Source: Planctomycetota bacterium (GTDB lineage: Bacteria > Planctomycetota > Phycisphaerae > Phycisphaerales > SM1A02). Taken from it: a DNA stretch of 34,288 bases. Below, piece after piece: positions 14,913 to 22,492 of this stretch. The stretch lies in the NCBI GenBank assembly GCA_016873255.1, contig VGXR01000029.1, forward strand, positions 1-34,288, written 5' to 3'. The translations under genes were made by a program, and so were the position numbers. How positions within the stretch are numbered: position 1 is the stretch's first letter; each line of letters opens with the position of its first letter. Below the pieces are notes generated by a model that was given only the letters and a program-made list of their open reading frames with translations, had not been told where the DNA came from and ran no database searches.

Positions 14913-15995
14913 TCAGGTCCCGCCGGCCGCGGTGCCCGGGAACGGGATCGACGGGCCGCGCACGATGGACGCGCAGGCGTCGGCAAGCTGCTCGGCGCAG
15001 CGGGCGGAGCCGAAGCGCGCGGCCGCACGGGCCGCGGCCTCGTCGCCCACTCGCCGCGCATCGTCCGGCGAGAGCAGGGCGCGGGTCAGGAGCTGCGTCC
15101 ACTCCGCGGCGCTCCGCTCCTGAACGACGAACGCGGACACCCCGTCGATCAGGTGGTCGGCGTAGGGGTCGTCCATCGCCACCACCGCCCGTCCGAGGGC
15201 CATGGCCTCGAGGACGATGCTCCGGACGCCGTGCACCGGCTCCGGCACGGCGATCGCGCCGCAGGCGAGCGCGAGCGGGCGCACCGACTCGAGGCTGCCG
15301 ACGCCGTTGAGGACGCGCTGCACTCCCATCTCGCGGGCGAGGCGCCACAGCTTGGGGTCGTGGCCGGGCGGAAGCTCGATGGCGACCTGGAGCTCGGGGA
15401 GCGCCGGCATGACGTCGGCGATCGCGCGGAAGATGGCGCGGTAGGCCCCGTCGTCGCGGCCGGATCCCGCGATCGCGAGGCTCTGCGGGCTCGGAGCCGT
15501 GGCCGTGCCGCGCGCGTGCACCGGGATGCCGAGCGGAAGCACCGACACGCGGCCCTCGCCGACCGTGCGCGACGCCCGGACGGCGATCGGCGCGGTGGCG
15601 GCGCACACGAGGTCGACCCGGTCCACGTGCGCGCGAAGCGGCATCGCGTCGAGCTCGTCGGCGGTCGACACCATGGCGACGAGTCCCGCGTCGAGGTCCT
15701 CGGCGAGCTCCGCGGCGGCATCGAACCCGCGCGCTCCGAAGCCGACGAACACGTCGGGGCGGTCGTGCTCGAGCGCCGAGCTGAGGGCGCCGAGCCGCGA
15801 CGGGCGGAAGAGCATGGAGCTCGCGAAGTCGAAGCTCGAGGCCGGGATCAGGCGGGCAAGCGGCGGCTCGTCCGTCCACGGGGGGAGCACGCGGTGCACG
15901 CGGGCGCCCTCGCCGGCGAGCGCCACGGCGAGGCGCTGCACCTCGGCGGCATCGGTCACGAGCCTGTCGGGATCGACGACGAGCGCGATGTGCAC
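14913..15995 (-). CDS. Glycosyltransferase, GT4-like
   Basis: A 360-residue protein with the two-domain GT-B pattern. The N-terminus is MHIALVVDPDRLV, and the C-terminal half has SLAIAGSGRDDGAYRAIF, VLNGVGSLESVRPLALACGAIAVPEP and VHGVRSIVLEAMALGRAVVAMD, which matches the E-x7-E nucleotide-sugar region of family GT4 (E in VLEAMA). A C-terminal helix (ALLSPDDARRVGDEAAARAAA) is typical. Donor and acceptor cannot be inferred. It starts with GTG at 15995 and overlaps the thioesterase gene by 40 bp. No membrane segment is visible. Confidence 0.75.
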   Translation of the reverse strand: MHIALVVDPDRLVTDAAEVQRLAVALAGEGARVHRVLPPWTDEPPLARLIPASSFDFASSMLFRPSRLGALSSALEHDRPDVFVGFGARGFDAAAELAEDLDAGLVAMVSTADELDAMPLRAHVDRVDLVCAATAPIAVRASRTVGEGRVSVLPLGIPVHARGTATAPSPQSLAIAGSGRDDGAYRAIFRAIADVMPALPELQVAIELPPGHDPKLWRLAREMGVQRVLNGVGSLESVRPLALACGAIAVPEPVHGVRSIVLEAMALGRAVVAMDDPYADHLIDGVSAFVVQERSAAEWTQLLTRALLSPDDARRVGDEAAARAAARFGSARCAEQLADACASIVRGPSIPFPGTAAGGT

Positions 15996-16489
15996 GCGGC
16001 GGGCTCCAGTGGGTCGAAGGCGGCGCGCATGTCCGGGGGCACGCGGGCGGGCCGGCGCGTGGCAAGGTCGACGAACGCCCAGCAGGTCGATGCGCTGCAG
16101 ACGCGGCCGCCGTCGCGGGCGCGCACGATCTCGGTGTCGCGCCAGCTCGCCGAGCGGCCAAGGGTGCGCACCCACGTGAAGACGTGCAGCTCGTCGCCCG
16201 GGAACGCCTCCGCACGGTAGTCCACCTCGTGGCGCGCGACGAACCACATCCGGCCCTCGTCCGCCATGCGCGCGCGCGTCCAGCCGAGCGCATCGGCGTG
16301 CAGCTCCGCGGCGCGGTCGAGCCAGCGCACGTACTCCACGTTGTTGACGTGCGCCACCGCGCGGCTGACGGTGTCGGGCTGCGCGACGAGGCGAAGCGCG
16401 AACGGCCGCGGGTGCGGCACCGCGAGCGCCGCCGGCGGGCGCAGCCCCGGGGCTGGCTCCAGCGGCGGGGCGGGCGCGTGCGCGCTCAT
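15956..16489 (-). CDS. Acyl-CoA thioesterase, hotdog fold (4HBT type)
   Basis: A 177-residue protein. The hotdog domain spans residues 30-160: AHVNNVEYVRWLDRAAEL (the 4HBT active-site helix with N in HVNNV), MWFVARHEVDYRAEAFPGDEL, and ASWRDTEIVRARDGGRVCSA. It probably hydrolyses a short or aromatic acyl-CoA thioester; the exact substrate is unknown. The first 30 residues are a Pro/Ala-rich extension. Its start codon overlaps the DUF971 stop codon as ATGA, and its end overlaps the glycosyltransferase start. Confidence 0.88.
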   Translation of the reverse strand: MSAHAPAPPLEPAPGLRPPAALAVPHPRPFALRLVAQPDTVSRAVAHVNNVEYVRWLDRAAELHADALGWTRARMADEGRMWFVARHEVDYRAEAFPGDELHVFTWVRTLGRSASWRDTEIVRARDGGRVCSASTCWAFVDLATRRPARVPPDMRAAFDPLEPAACTSRSSSIPTGS

Positions 16490-16860
16490 GGGCGCGGCCC
16501 GTCCGGTGCAGCCGCATCCGCGGGTGCGATGCTGCGCAGGTAGGTCCAGCTGTAGATCCCGGTGGAGTGCCCGTCGCTGAAGCGAAGGCGCACGGCGTAG
16601 TTGCCCACGAGCTCCGCGTCCTCGATGGTGAGCGGTGCCGAGGACCGTGCGTTCGGGAGCACGGTGAGCGGATTGCGCGCCATCTCCTCGCGGATCGCCT
16701 TGGCGTCTGCGCTCGGGCTGAGGCGGCGCAGGTGCACGACCGGGTAGAAGGCGGTGGTGCCGTCCTCCCAGGTGAGGGTCAGTCCCGCGCGGCGGTCGAC
16801 GTCGAGCCGCGCGGGCCGGGGCGCGCCGGCGGGCTCGGGACTGTCGGTGGGGCGATGCAC
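16486..16860 (-). CDS. DUF971 (GBBH-like N-terminal) domain protein
   Basis: A 124-residue protein. The domain is visible as LTLTWEDGTTAFYPVVHLRRLSPS and then VGNYAVRLRFSDGHSTGIYSWTYLR, with the W..DG...Y....LR and G.YA....F.DGH..GIY....LR patterns of the family. Standalone members occur near iron-sulfur assembly genes in other bacteria, but no such gene is here. The usual CPC after LR is replaced by SPS. The start is GTG at 16860, 8 nt after TAGAAT. It is the first gene of the run with the thioesterase and glycosyltransferase. Confidence 0.82.
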   Translation of the reverse strand: MHRPTDSPEPAGAPRPARLDVDRRAGLTLTWEDGTTAFYPVVHLRRLSPSADAKAIREEMARNPLTVLPNARSSAPLTIEDAELVGNYAVRLRFSDGHSTGIYSWTYLRSIAPADAAAPDGPRP

Positions 16861-16868
16861 GGACCGTG

Positions 16869-16874
16869 ATTCTA
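16869..16874 (-). promoter_or_regulatory. -10 box for the DUF971-thioesterase-glycosyltransferase run
   Basis: TAGAAT on the minus strand, 8 nt before the GTG at 16860, within a 56-bp divergent gap shared with pyrF. It predicts a leaderless GTG start. Confidence 0.55.
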
Positions 16875-16903
16875 GGGATGCGCGGCAGGGGCTGGCCGCG
16901 GCC

Positions 16904-16909
16904 TAGACT
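16904..16909 (+). promoter_or_regulatory. -10 box for pyrF (leaderless type)
   Basis: TAGACT, 7 nt before the GTG at 16917. Its position supports GTG at 16917 over a longer frame starting at 16866, which would place this box inside the coding region. Confidence 0.6.
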
Positions 16910-16916
16910 CGGGGCC

Positions 16917-17798
16917 GTGTCGCACGACGCCAATCACCCCGCCGACCGCCTGCTTGCCGCCATCGATGCCGCCGGTGCGCCCGTGTGCGTGGGCCTCGAC
17001 CCGGTGGCGGAGAAGCTGCCCGCCTCGCTCCGTCCCGCACCGGGCGACGATGCCGCGTCCGCGGCCATCGAGGCCTTCTCCTGCGGGGTGATCGATGCCG
17101 TCGCGGGCATCGTGCCGGCGGTCAAGGTGCAGGCGGCGTGCTTCGAGCGCCACGGGCCCGCGGGCGCCGCCGCGCTCGCGCGCACGCTCGCGCACGCGGC
17201 GCGGGTGCCCGGCCTCGAGGTGATCCTCGACTTCAAGCGCGGCGACATCGGGATCAGCGCCGACCACTACGCCTCCAGCGCGCGCGGGCCGATGGCCGCC
17301 GGCTGGACCACGGTGAGCGCATACCTCGGCACCGACTCGCTCCTGCCGTTCCTTGCGCCCGGACACGGCGCCTTCGCGCTGGTGCGCACCTCCAACCCCT
17401 CCGGCGACGCGGTGCAGCAGCAGCGCCTTGCGGATGGCCGGTCCGTCGCCGAGATGGTGGCGGACCTCGTCGCGCAGGCCGGGGCGGCGTTCGTGGGGGC
17501 ATCCGGCTTCAGCGCGCTCGGCGCCGTGGTCGGCGCAACCAAGCGAGCCGATGCCGCCGCGCTCCGGGAGCGCATGCCGCGGCAGGTGTTCCTGGTGCCG
17601 GGGTTCGGCGCGCAGGGCGGCGGCGTGGATGACGTCCTCCCGTGCTTCCGCGCCGATGGCCGCGGCGCGCTCGTGACGGCAAGCCGGTCCGTGATCTACG
17701 CGTTCGGCGCGGCCGACCGTGACTGGGCGTCCGCCGTGCGCCGCGCCGCCGAGGAACTGCGGACGCAGATCGGTGCGGCGGTCGGGGTGCGGGCGTGA
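16917..17798 (+). CDS. pyrF: Orotidine 5'-phosphate decarboxylase, type 2
   Basis: A 293-residue enzyme that decarboxylates OMP to UMP, the last step of pyrimidine synthesis. The catalytic tetrad is visible in DFKRGDIGISA (D-x-K-x-x-D). CVGLDP near the N-terminus and AFALVRTSNPSG are typical for the longer type 2 subfamily, as are FVGASG and the phosphate loop LVPGFGAQGG. The GTG start at 16917 is chosen from the -10 box 7 nt upstream and because residues before it are not conserved-looking. The stop TGA overlaps the GTG of the next gene, so translation is probably coupled along the chain to 25476. Confidence 0.93.
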   Translation: MSHDANHPADRLLAAIDAAGAPVCVGLDPVAEKLPASLRPAPGDDAASAAIEAFSCGVIDAVAGIVPAVKVQAACFERHGPAGAAALARTLAHAARVPGLEVILDFKRGDIGISADHYASSARGPMAAGWTTVSAYLGTDSLLPFLAPGHGAFALVRTSNPSGDAVQQQRLADGRSVAEMVADLVAQAGAAFVGASGFSALGAVVGATKRADAAALRERMPRQVFLVPGFGAQGGGVDDVLPCFRADGRGALVTASRSVIYAFGAADRDWASAVRRAAEELRTQIGAAVGVRA

Positions 17799-19342
17799 GG
17801 ATCGGCGCGCGCGCGGCGTTCCTCGCGCTGGCCTTCCTGGCACTGCTCGCGGTGCCGGCGGTGGCGCGCCGCGGCTCGGTGCGGCCGCCGCGCGGCGCGG
17901 CGACGGTGATCGTGGTCACCCCGCATCCGGAGGAGATCAGGATCGAGTTCGCGCAGGCGTTCGCGGCGTGGCATCGCGCCCGGTTCGGCGAGGATGCCGC
18001 CGTGGTGTGGAGCACGCCCGGCGGTGCCGGCGACATCCGGCGGCTGCTCGAGGCGGGTGCGCTCGCGGCGCTGCGCCAGGGCCAGCCGATCGGAGGCGGC
18101 GCGGACATCCTCTTCGGCGGCGGCAGCTACGAGTACGAGCAGCTGAAGCGACCGCTCTCGGTGGAGGTCGACGGCGTGCGGCGCTCGGGCGCCGTGCTCG
18201 AGCCGCTCGCGCTCGACCCCGCGCTGCTTGCGGAGTGCTTCGGCGACGGGATGCTCGCGGGGCGGCCGCTGCGCGACCCGGAGGGCTACTGGTTCGGCAC
18301 CGCACTGAGCAGCTTCGGGCTGGTGTTCAACGCCGAGCTCCTGGCGCCCCGCGGCGTGGCCGTGCCCGGCGGGTGGGATGCGCTTGCCGATCCGCGCCTG
18401 CGCGGGCTGGTGGCGATGGCCAATCCCGCGCAGTCGGCCAGCATCGCGAGCGCCATGGACACCGTGCTCCAGCGCGAGGGATGGGAGCGCGGGTGGGCCA
18501 TCCTGCGGCGGGCCGCGGGCAACGCACGCAGCATCTCCGCGAGCGCCCCGCGCGCGCCGATCGACGTCGGGCAGGGCGATGCGGCGCTTGCGCTGTGCAT
18601 CGATTTCTACGGACGCGCGCAGGAGCAGGCCGTGTCCGACGGCGGGTCGCCCGGCCGCATCGCCTACGTTGACCCGGTGGGCAGGACGACGGTGGACCCC
18701 GACCCCGTGGCGCTGCTGCGCGGCGCACCGCACCCCGAGCATGCCCGGCGCTTCGTGGAGTTCGTGCTCTCCGCGGAAGGCCAGCGGCTCTGGCAGTTCG
18801 TGCCGGGCACCGAGGGTGGCCCGCGCCGCCATGCGCTGCGGCGCCTGCCGGTGCGCCGGGACCTGCTGGCACGGGAGGGCGACCGCTTCATGGACCGCGT
18901 GGACCCGGCGGCGCTCGTGGGCGATGCGGCGGCGCAGAACCCCGATGTCCGCGCGTTCGTGGCACCGATGTTCGTGGCGGTCGCGCTCGAGAACCGAGAC
19001 CTGCTCCGCGAGGCGTGGGCGCTGGTCGCGTCGCATCCCGAGTATCCGCGCGACGGGCGCGTGCTCCTCTCGTCGGAGGCACGCTCCCCGGAGCTGCGGG
19101 CCATGCTGGCGGCGTTCGATGCGCCCCCGCGCGTGCCCGCCCCCGGCGGGCGGACCATCGACCTGCGCGGCCCGGAGGACCTGCGCGCGGTGCGTGACGG
19201 CTGGCTGCGCGGGGGATGGAAGGATGCAGGACTCTGGGACCCGGCCGATGCGCCTGCGGATGCGCTGCGCCGGGCGCTTTCCCGCGATGCGGAGGCACGG
19301 CTCCGCGAGGTGATCGCCGTGACGAACGGAGGACGAGCATGA
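17795..19342 (+). CDS. Extracellular solute-binding protein (ABC transporter type)
   Basis: A 515-residue protein with an N-terminal signal sequence (residues 1-24, ending AVPAVA). Residues 36-360 look like a periplasmic iron/polyamine-type binding protein: ATVIVVTPHPEEIRIEFAQAF at the start, GADILFGGG, YWFGTALSSFGLVFNAELL and a late RRFVEFVLSAEGQRLW segment, which is the usual C-terminal end of such proteins. A C-terminal extension of about 130 helical residues follows. No permease or ATPase gene lies nearby, so its transporter is unknown. It overlaps pyrF (GTGA) and cinA (ATGA) by 4 bp each. Confidence 0.83.
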   Translation: MRIGARAAFLALAFLALLAVPAVARRGSVRPPRGAATVIVVTPHPEEIRIEFAQAFAAWHRARFGEDAAVVWSTPGGAGDIRRLLEAGALAALRQGQPIGGGADILFGGGSYEYEQLKRPLSVEVDGVRRSGAVLEPLALDPALLAECFGDGMLAGRPLRDPEGYWFGTALSSFGLVFNAELLAPRGVAVPGGWDALADPRLRGLVAMANPAQSASIASAMDTVLQREGWERGWAILRRAAGNARSISASAPRAPIDVGQGDAALALCIDFYGRAQEQAVSDGGSPGRIAYVDPVGRTTVDPDPVALLRGAPHPEHARRFVEFVLSAEGQRLWQFVPGTEGGPRRHALRRLPVRRDLLAREGDRFMDRVDPAALVGDAAAQNPDVRAFVAPMFVAVALENRDLLREAWALVASHPEYPRDGRVLLSSEARSPELRAMLAAFDAPPRVPAPGGRTIDLRGPEDLRAVRDGWLRGGWKDAGLWDPADAPADALRRALSRDAEARLREVIAVTNGGRA

Positions 19343-20613
19343 CCGCGCCACGCGCCGCGATTCTCTCGGTGGGCGACGAACTCGTCCTTGGCACGACGCT
19401 CGACACCAACTCGCGCACGCTCTCGCTGGCCTTGCGGGACATCGGCCTCGACGTGGTGGAGCACCGCACGGTGGCGGATGACCGCGGGGCGATCGCCGCC
19501 GCGCTCCGCGACCTCGCGGCGCGCAGCGCTGTGGTGGTGTCGACGGGCGGGCTCGGGCCCACCGACGACGACCTGACGCGCGATGCCCTCAATGACGTGA
19601 TCGACGGCGGCGCGGCCCAGGTCGAGGACCCGGTGGCGCGCGCCGACCTGGAGGCGTGGTTCGCCGGGCGCGGTCGCGCGATGGCGGCCATCAACCTCCG
19701 GCAGGCGCTCCGGCCGCGGTCGGCGCGCATCGTCCGCAACCCGGGCGGCACCGCGCCGGGGCTTGCGGCGACGGTCGGCGCGTGCCGCGTGTTCTGCCTC
19801 CCGGGGCCGCCGCGCGAGATGATCCCGATGCTCGAGTCGGACGTCCTGCCCGCCGTGCGGCCCGCGGGCGCCCCCGCGATCGCCAAGCGGACGGTCGGCA
19901 CGTTCGGGATCGGCGAGAGCGCGCTGGCGGAGATGCTCGGCACGCGCATGGCCCGCGGCCGCGAACCTGCCGTGGGCACCACGGCCAGCGGATCCGTGGT
20001 CTCCGTGCAGGTGGTGGCGCGCGGCGCCGATGCCGCGCGGCGCGTGGCGGCGGAGGCCGCGGAGTGCCGCGCAGCCGTCCGTCCCTACGACTTCGGCGAG
20101 GAGGACGACACGCTCGCGTCGGCGCTCCTTGCGGAGTGCCGCGCCCGCGGGCGGACGCTGGTGGTGGCGGAGAGCTGCACCGGCGGCCTCGTCGGCGGCA
20201 TGCTGACGGCGGTGGCCGGGTCGAGCGACGTGTTCGCCGGCGGCTGGATCACCTACTCCAACGAGATGAAGTCGCGCGAGGTCGGTGTGGACGCGGCGCT
20301 GCTTGCCGCGCACGGCGCCGTCAGCGCCGAGGTGGCGCTCGCCATGGCCGCGGGCGCGTGCCGGGCCTCGGGTGCCGGCGTGTCGATCGCCATCACCGGC
20401 ATCGCGGGTCCCGGCGGCGCCGTCCCGGGCAAGCCCGTCGGCACCGTGTGGATCGCGGTGCACGATGCCGCCGCCGGCGGGGGCCGTGCGCGGCGCTTCG
20501 AGTTCCCGGGTCCGCGCGACATCATCCGCGACCGCGCGGCCAAGACCGCGCTGCAGCTTGCGCGCTGGATGCTCCGCGGCGAGGACGCGTCCATCATCTG
20601 GGAGCGCGCATGA
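19339..20613 (+). CDS. cinA: CinA family protein (N-terminal MoaB-like domain, C-terminal nicotinamide-nucleotide amidase domain)
   Basis: A 424-residue two-domain protein. The N-terminal part has AAILSVGDELVLGTTLDTNS, VVSTGGLGPTDDDLTRDAL and CLPGPPREMIPM, the COG1058 molybdopterin-binding-like domain that acts as an ADP-ribose pyrophosphatase in characterised members. The C-terminal part has VVAESCTGGLVGGMLTAVAGSS, GGWITYSNEMKSREVGV and ITGIAGPGGAVPGKPVGTVW, the nicotinamide-mononucleotide deamidase domain. It probably cleans up and recycles pyridine nucleotides. A strong ribosome site, GGAGG at 19328-19332, precedes the ATG by 6 nt. It overlaps its neighbours by ATGA on both sides. Confidence 0.92.
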   Translation: MTAPRAAILSVGDELVLGTTLDTNSRTLSLALRDIGLDVVEHRTVADDRGAIAAALRDLAARSAVVVSTGGLGPTDDDLTRDALNDVIDGGAAQVEDPVARADLEAWFAGRGRAMAAINLRQALRPRSARIVRNPGGTAPGLAATVGACRVFCLPGPPREMIPMLESDVLPAVRPAGAPAIAKRTVGTFGIGESALAEMLGTRMARGREPAVGTTASGSVVSVQVVARGADAARRVAAEAAECRAAVRPYDFGEEDDTLASALLAECRARGRTLVVAESCTGGLVGGMLTAVAGSSDVFAGGWITYSNEMKSREVGVDAALLAAHGAVSAEVALAMAAGACRASGAGVSIAITGIAGPGGAVPGKPVGTVWIAVHDAAAGGGRARRFEFPGPRDIIRDRAAKTALQLARWMLRGEDASIIWERA

Positions 20614-21143
20614 GCGGCGGTGCGCGCGAGCGGCTCGATGCCGACGCCCCGCCGGTCGGGACGGTGGCGGCGTTCGTCGCGGTCGGCTCCAACGTGGGTG
20701 ACCGCGCGTCGCACGTGGCGTTCGCGTTCGCCGCGCTCGACTCCGCGCCGGGCGTGCGGCTGGTCCGGCGCTCGACGCTGCACGAGACGGATCCGGTCGG
20801 GCCGCCCGGGCAGGGGCCGTACCTGAACGCGGTGGTCGAGCTGGCCACGTCGCTCTCGCCGCTGCAGCTCCTTGCCACGCTCCTGGACATCGAGCGCGCC
20901 CGCGGGCGCGACCGATCCCGCGAGGTGCGCTTCGGGCCGCGCACCTTGGACCTCGACCTCCTCGCCTGGGGCGCGGCGCGCCCCGGCGGCGCCTTCATCG
21001 ACGCGCCGGGGCTGACGGTGCCGCACCCGCGGATGCACGAGCGTCCGTTCGTGCTGGTGCCGCTCGCGGAGGTGGCGCCGGACCTGGCGGTGGCCGCGAC
21101 GACCGGTGCAGGCGTACACTTGGGGACGGACGGCCGGGCGTGA
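20610..21143 (+). CDS. folK: 2-amino-4-hydroxy-6-hydroxymethyldihydropteridine pyrophosphokinase
   Basis: A 177-residue folate enzyme that pyrophosphorylates hydroxymethyldihydropterin with ATP. Visible motifs are AFVAVGSNVGDR at the N-terminus, PVGPPGQGPYLNAVVEL, and RFGPRTLDLDLLAWG, the R-x-x-R-x-x-D-x-D-x-L catalytic region, followed by VPHPRMHERPFVLVPLAE. The ATG overlaps the cinA stop codon (ATGA). No folP or folB is visible. A TACACT box for the next gene lies inside its last codons (21115-21120). Confidence 0.93.
   Translation: MSGGARERLDADAPPVGTVAAFVAVGSNVGDRASHVAFAFAALDSAPGVRLVRRSTLHETDPVGPPGQGPYLNAVVELATSLSPLQLLATLLDIERARGRDRSREVRFGPRTLDLDLLAWGAARPGGAFIDAPGLTVPHPRMHERPFVLVPLAEVAPDLAVAATTGAGVHLGTDGRA
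21115..21120 (+). promoter_or_regulatory. Possible internal -10 box for the thioredoxin-like gene
   Basis: TACACT inside the 3' end of folK. A transcript from about 21128 would have a leader of about 40 nt with CGGAG at 21154-21158 before the ATG at 21167. Unlike the other boxes it would not be leaderless. Confidence 0.4.
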
Positions 21144-21166
21144 CCCGAGCCACCGGAGCCCCATCC

Positions 21167-22492
21167 ATGCGAATCGCCAGCGTTGCCTGCCTTGCGTCGG
21201 TTGCCCTCGCGCTCTCGTCCGCCATCCATGCGCAGTCAAGCGCGCCGGGTCGGCTGCAGGGAACGGTGGACCCGGCGACGGGCGAGCCGTCGCTGCGCGC
21301 CAAGGCAATGGCCGATCCCTCCGCCGGCTGGACCGACGCCGAGCGCTCCGCCGACGCCGTTGCCAAGGGCACCGCGGAGCTCGACGCCTGCGCCGCGGCG
21401 TACCGCGCGGCCAAGGGACTGACCGACCGCGCCAGGGTGCGCATCCTGCTTCCGGACGGCGAGCAGAACGAGACCATCGAGATGGCCTTCGCCGAGGGCG
21501 GAGACTTCGACATCAGCGGCGGCAGCGTCCGTGCCGTGTGCACCGGCGGCAAGGTGGCGTTCGTGCCGGACCAGCCGGATGACCGCTACCTCGGGGGCGA
21601 CCTGAAGGGGAGCGGGCACTCGACCCTCGTGGCGCTGCTCGGCGCGTTCCCGCTGATGGCGCCGGACCTCGCGCTGCGCCAGCCGCTCGAGGGCGCCAAG
21701 CCCGTGCACGCGTTCCTCTCCGGTCCGCCCTCGGAGATGGCGGTCCGCGGGTTCCGGGATTCGGGCGGCACCCGGCAGGTGCTGGTCGCGGGCAAGCAGA
21801 CCGAGGCGGTCATCGCCATCGATCCGGCGACGCACCTGGTGCGGTCGGTGCGCAGCATCCTCACCCCCGAGGGCCTGCCCGACGGGGTGAAGATCGGCAT
21901 CGAGCTGGAACTCGCTCCCGCGATCGGCGCGCCTTCGAGGCCCATCGCGTTCGACCCCGGTGCGCGGCGGGCCGTGGCCAACATCGGCGAGCTGTTCGCC
22001 GACGACGCGAGCGCGCCCGCGCCGCAGGCCGGCACCGCAAAGGTCGGCGGGCCTGCCCCGGTGGCCGCGCTGAAGGACCTCGACGGCAACACCGTGGACC
22101 TTGCGGCGATGAAGGGCAAGGTGATCGTGCTCGACTTCTGGGCCACGTGGTGCGGGCCGTGCCGCAAGGGCCTGCCGATGGTCGATGCCTTCGCCAAGGA
22201 GATGAAGGACGACCCGCGCGTGGCCGTGTTCGCGGTCAATGTCTGGGAGCAGTCGGCGCCCGGGGAGATACCCAAGAAGGTCCGCGACACCTTCGAGAGG
22301 CTCAAGGTCACGCTGCCGGTGCTCCTTGACGGCGACGCGAAGCTGATCTCGCAGTACGGGTTCACGGGAATCCCCGCGACCGTGGTCATCGGTCCCGACG
22401 GCTCGCTCGTGAGCAAGCACATCGGCCTGATGCCCGACATGGGCGCGGTGCTCGGCGCCGAGGTCCGCAAGGCGCTCGGGAACGCGAAGTGA
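21167..22492 (+). CDS. Exported thioredoxin-like (TlpA-type) protein with N-terminal LolA/DUF2092-like region
   Basis: A 441-residue protein with a signal sequence (residues 1-22, ending IHAQ). Residues 30-280 contain long beta strands (FDISGGSVRAVCTGGKVAFV, then LVRSVRSILTPEG) like the lipoprotein-carrier-fold region of DUF2092 proteins. Residues 292-441 are a thioredoxin fold of the TlpA/ResA type: LDFWATWCGPCRKGLPM with C329 and C332, then FTGIPATVVIGPDG with the cis-proline. It probably reduces disulfides outside the cytoplasm. The frame extends upstream to a GTG at 21140, but the ATG at 21167 begins the signal peptide. Confidence 0.87.
   Translation: MRIASVACLASVALALSSAIHAQSSAPGRLQGTVDPATGEPSLRAKAMADPSAGWTDAERSADAVAKGTAELDACAAAYRAAKGLTDRARVRILLPDGEQNETIEMAFAEGGDFDISGGSVRAVCTGGKVAFVPDQPDDRYLGGDLKGSGHSTLVALLGAFPLMAPDLALRQPLEGAKPVHAFLSGPPSEMAVRGFRDSGGTRQVLVAGKQTEAVIAIDPATHLVRSVRSILTPEGLPDGVKIGIELELAPAIGAPSRPIAFDPGARRAVANIGELFADDASAPAPQAGTAKVGGPAPVAALKDLDGNTVDLAAMKGKVIVLDFWATWCGPCRKGLPMVDAFAKEMKDDPRVAVFAVNVWEQSAPGEIPKKVRDTFERLKVTLPVLLDGDAKLISQYGFTGIPATVVIGPDGSLVSKHIGLMPDMGAVLGAEVRKALGNAK

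Noticed and set aside
16866-16916. Upstream ATG start for pyrF
   Set aside because: The extra 17 residues are not typical of the family and the frame would run through the -10 box at 16904-16909; GTG at 16917 fits better.
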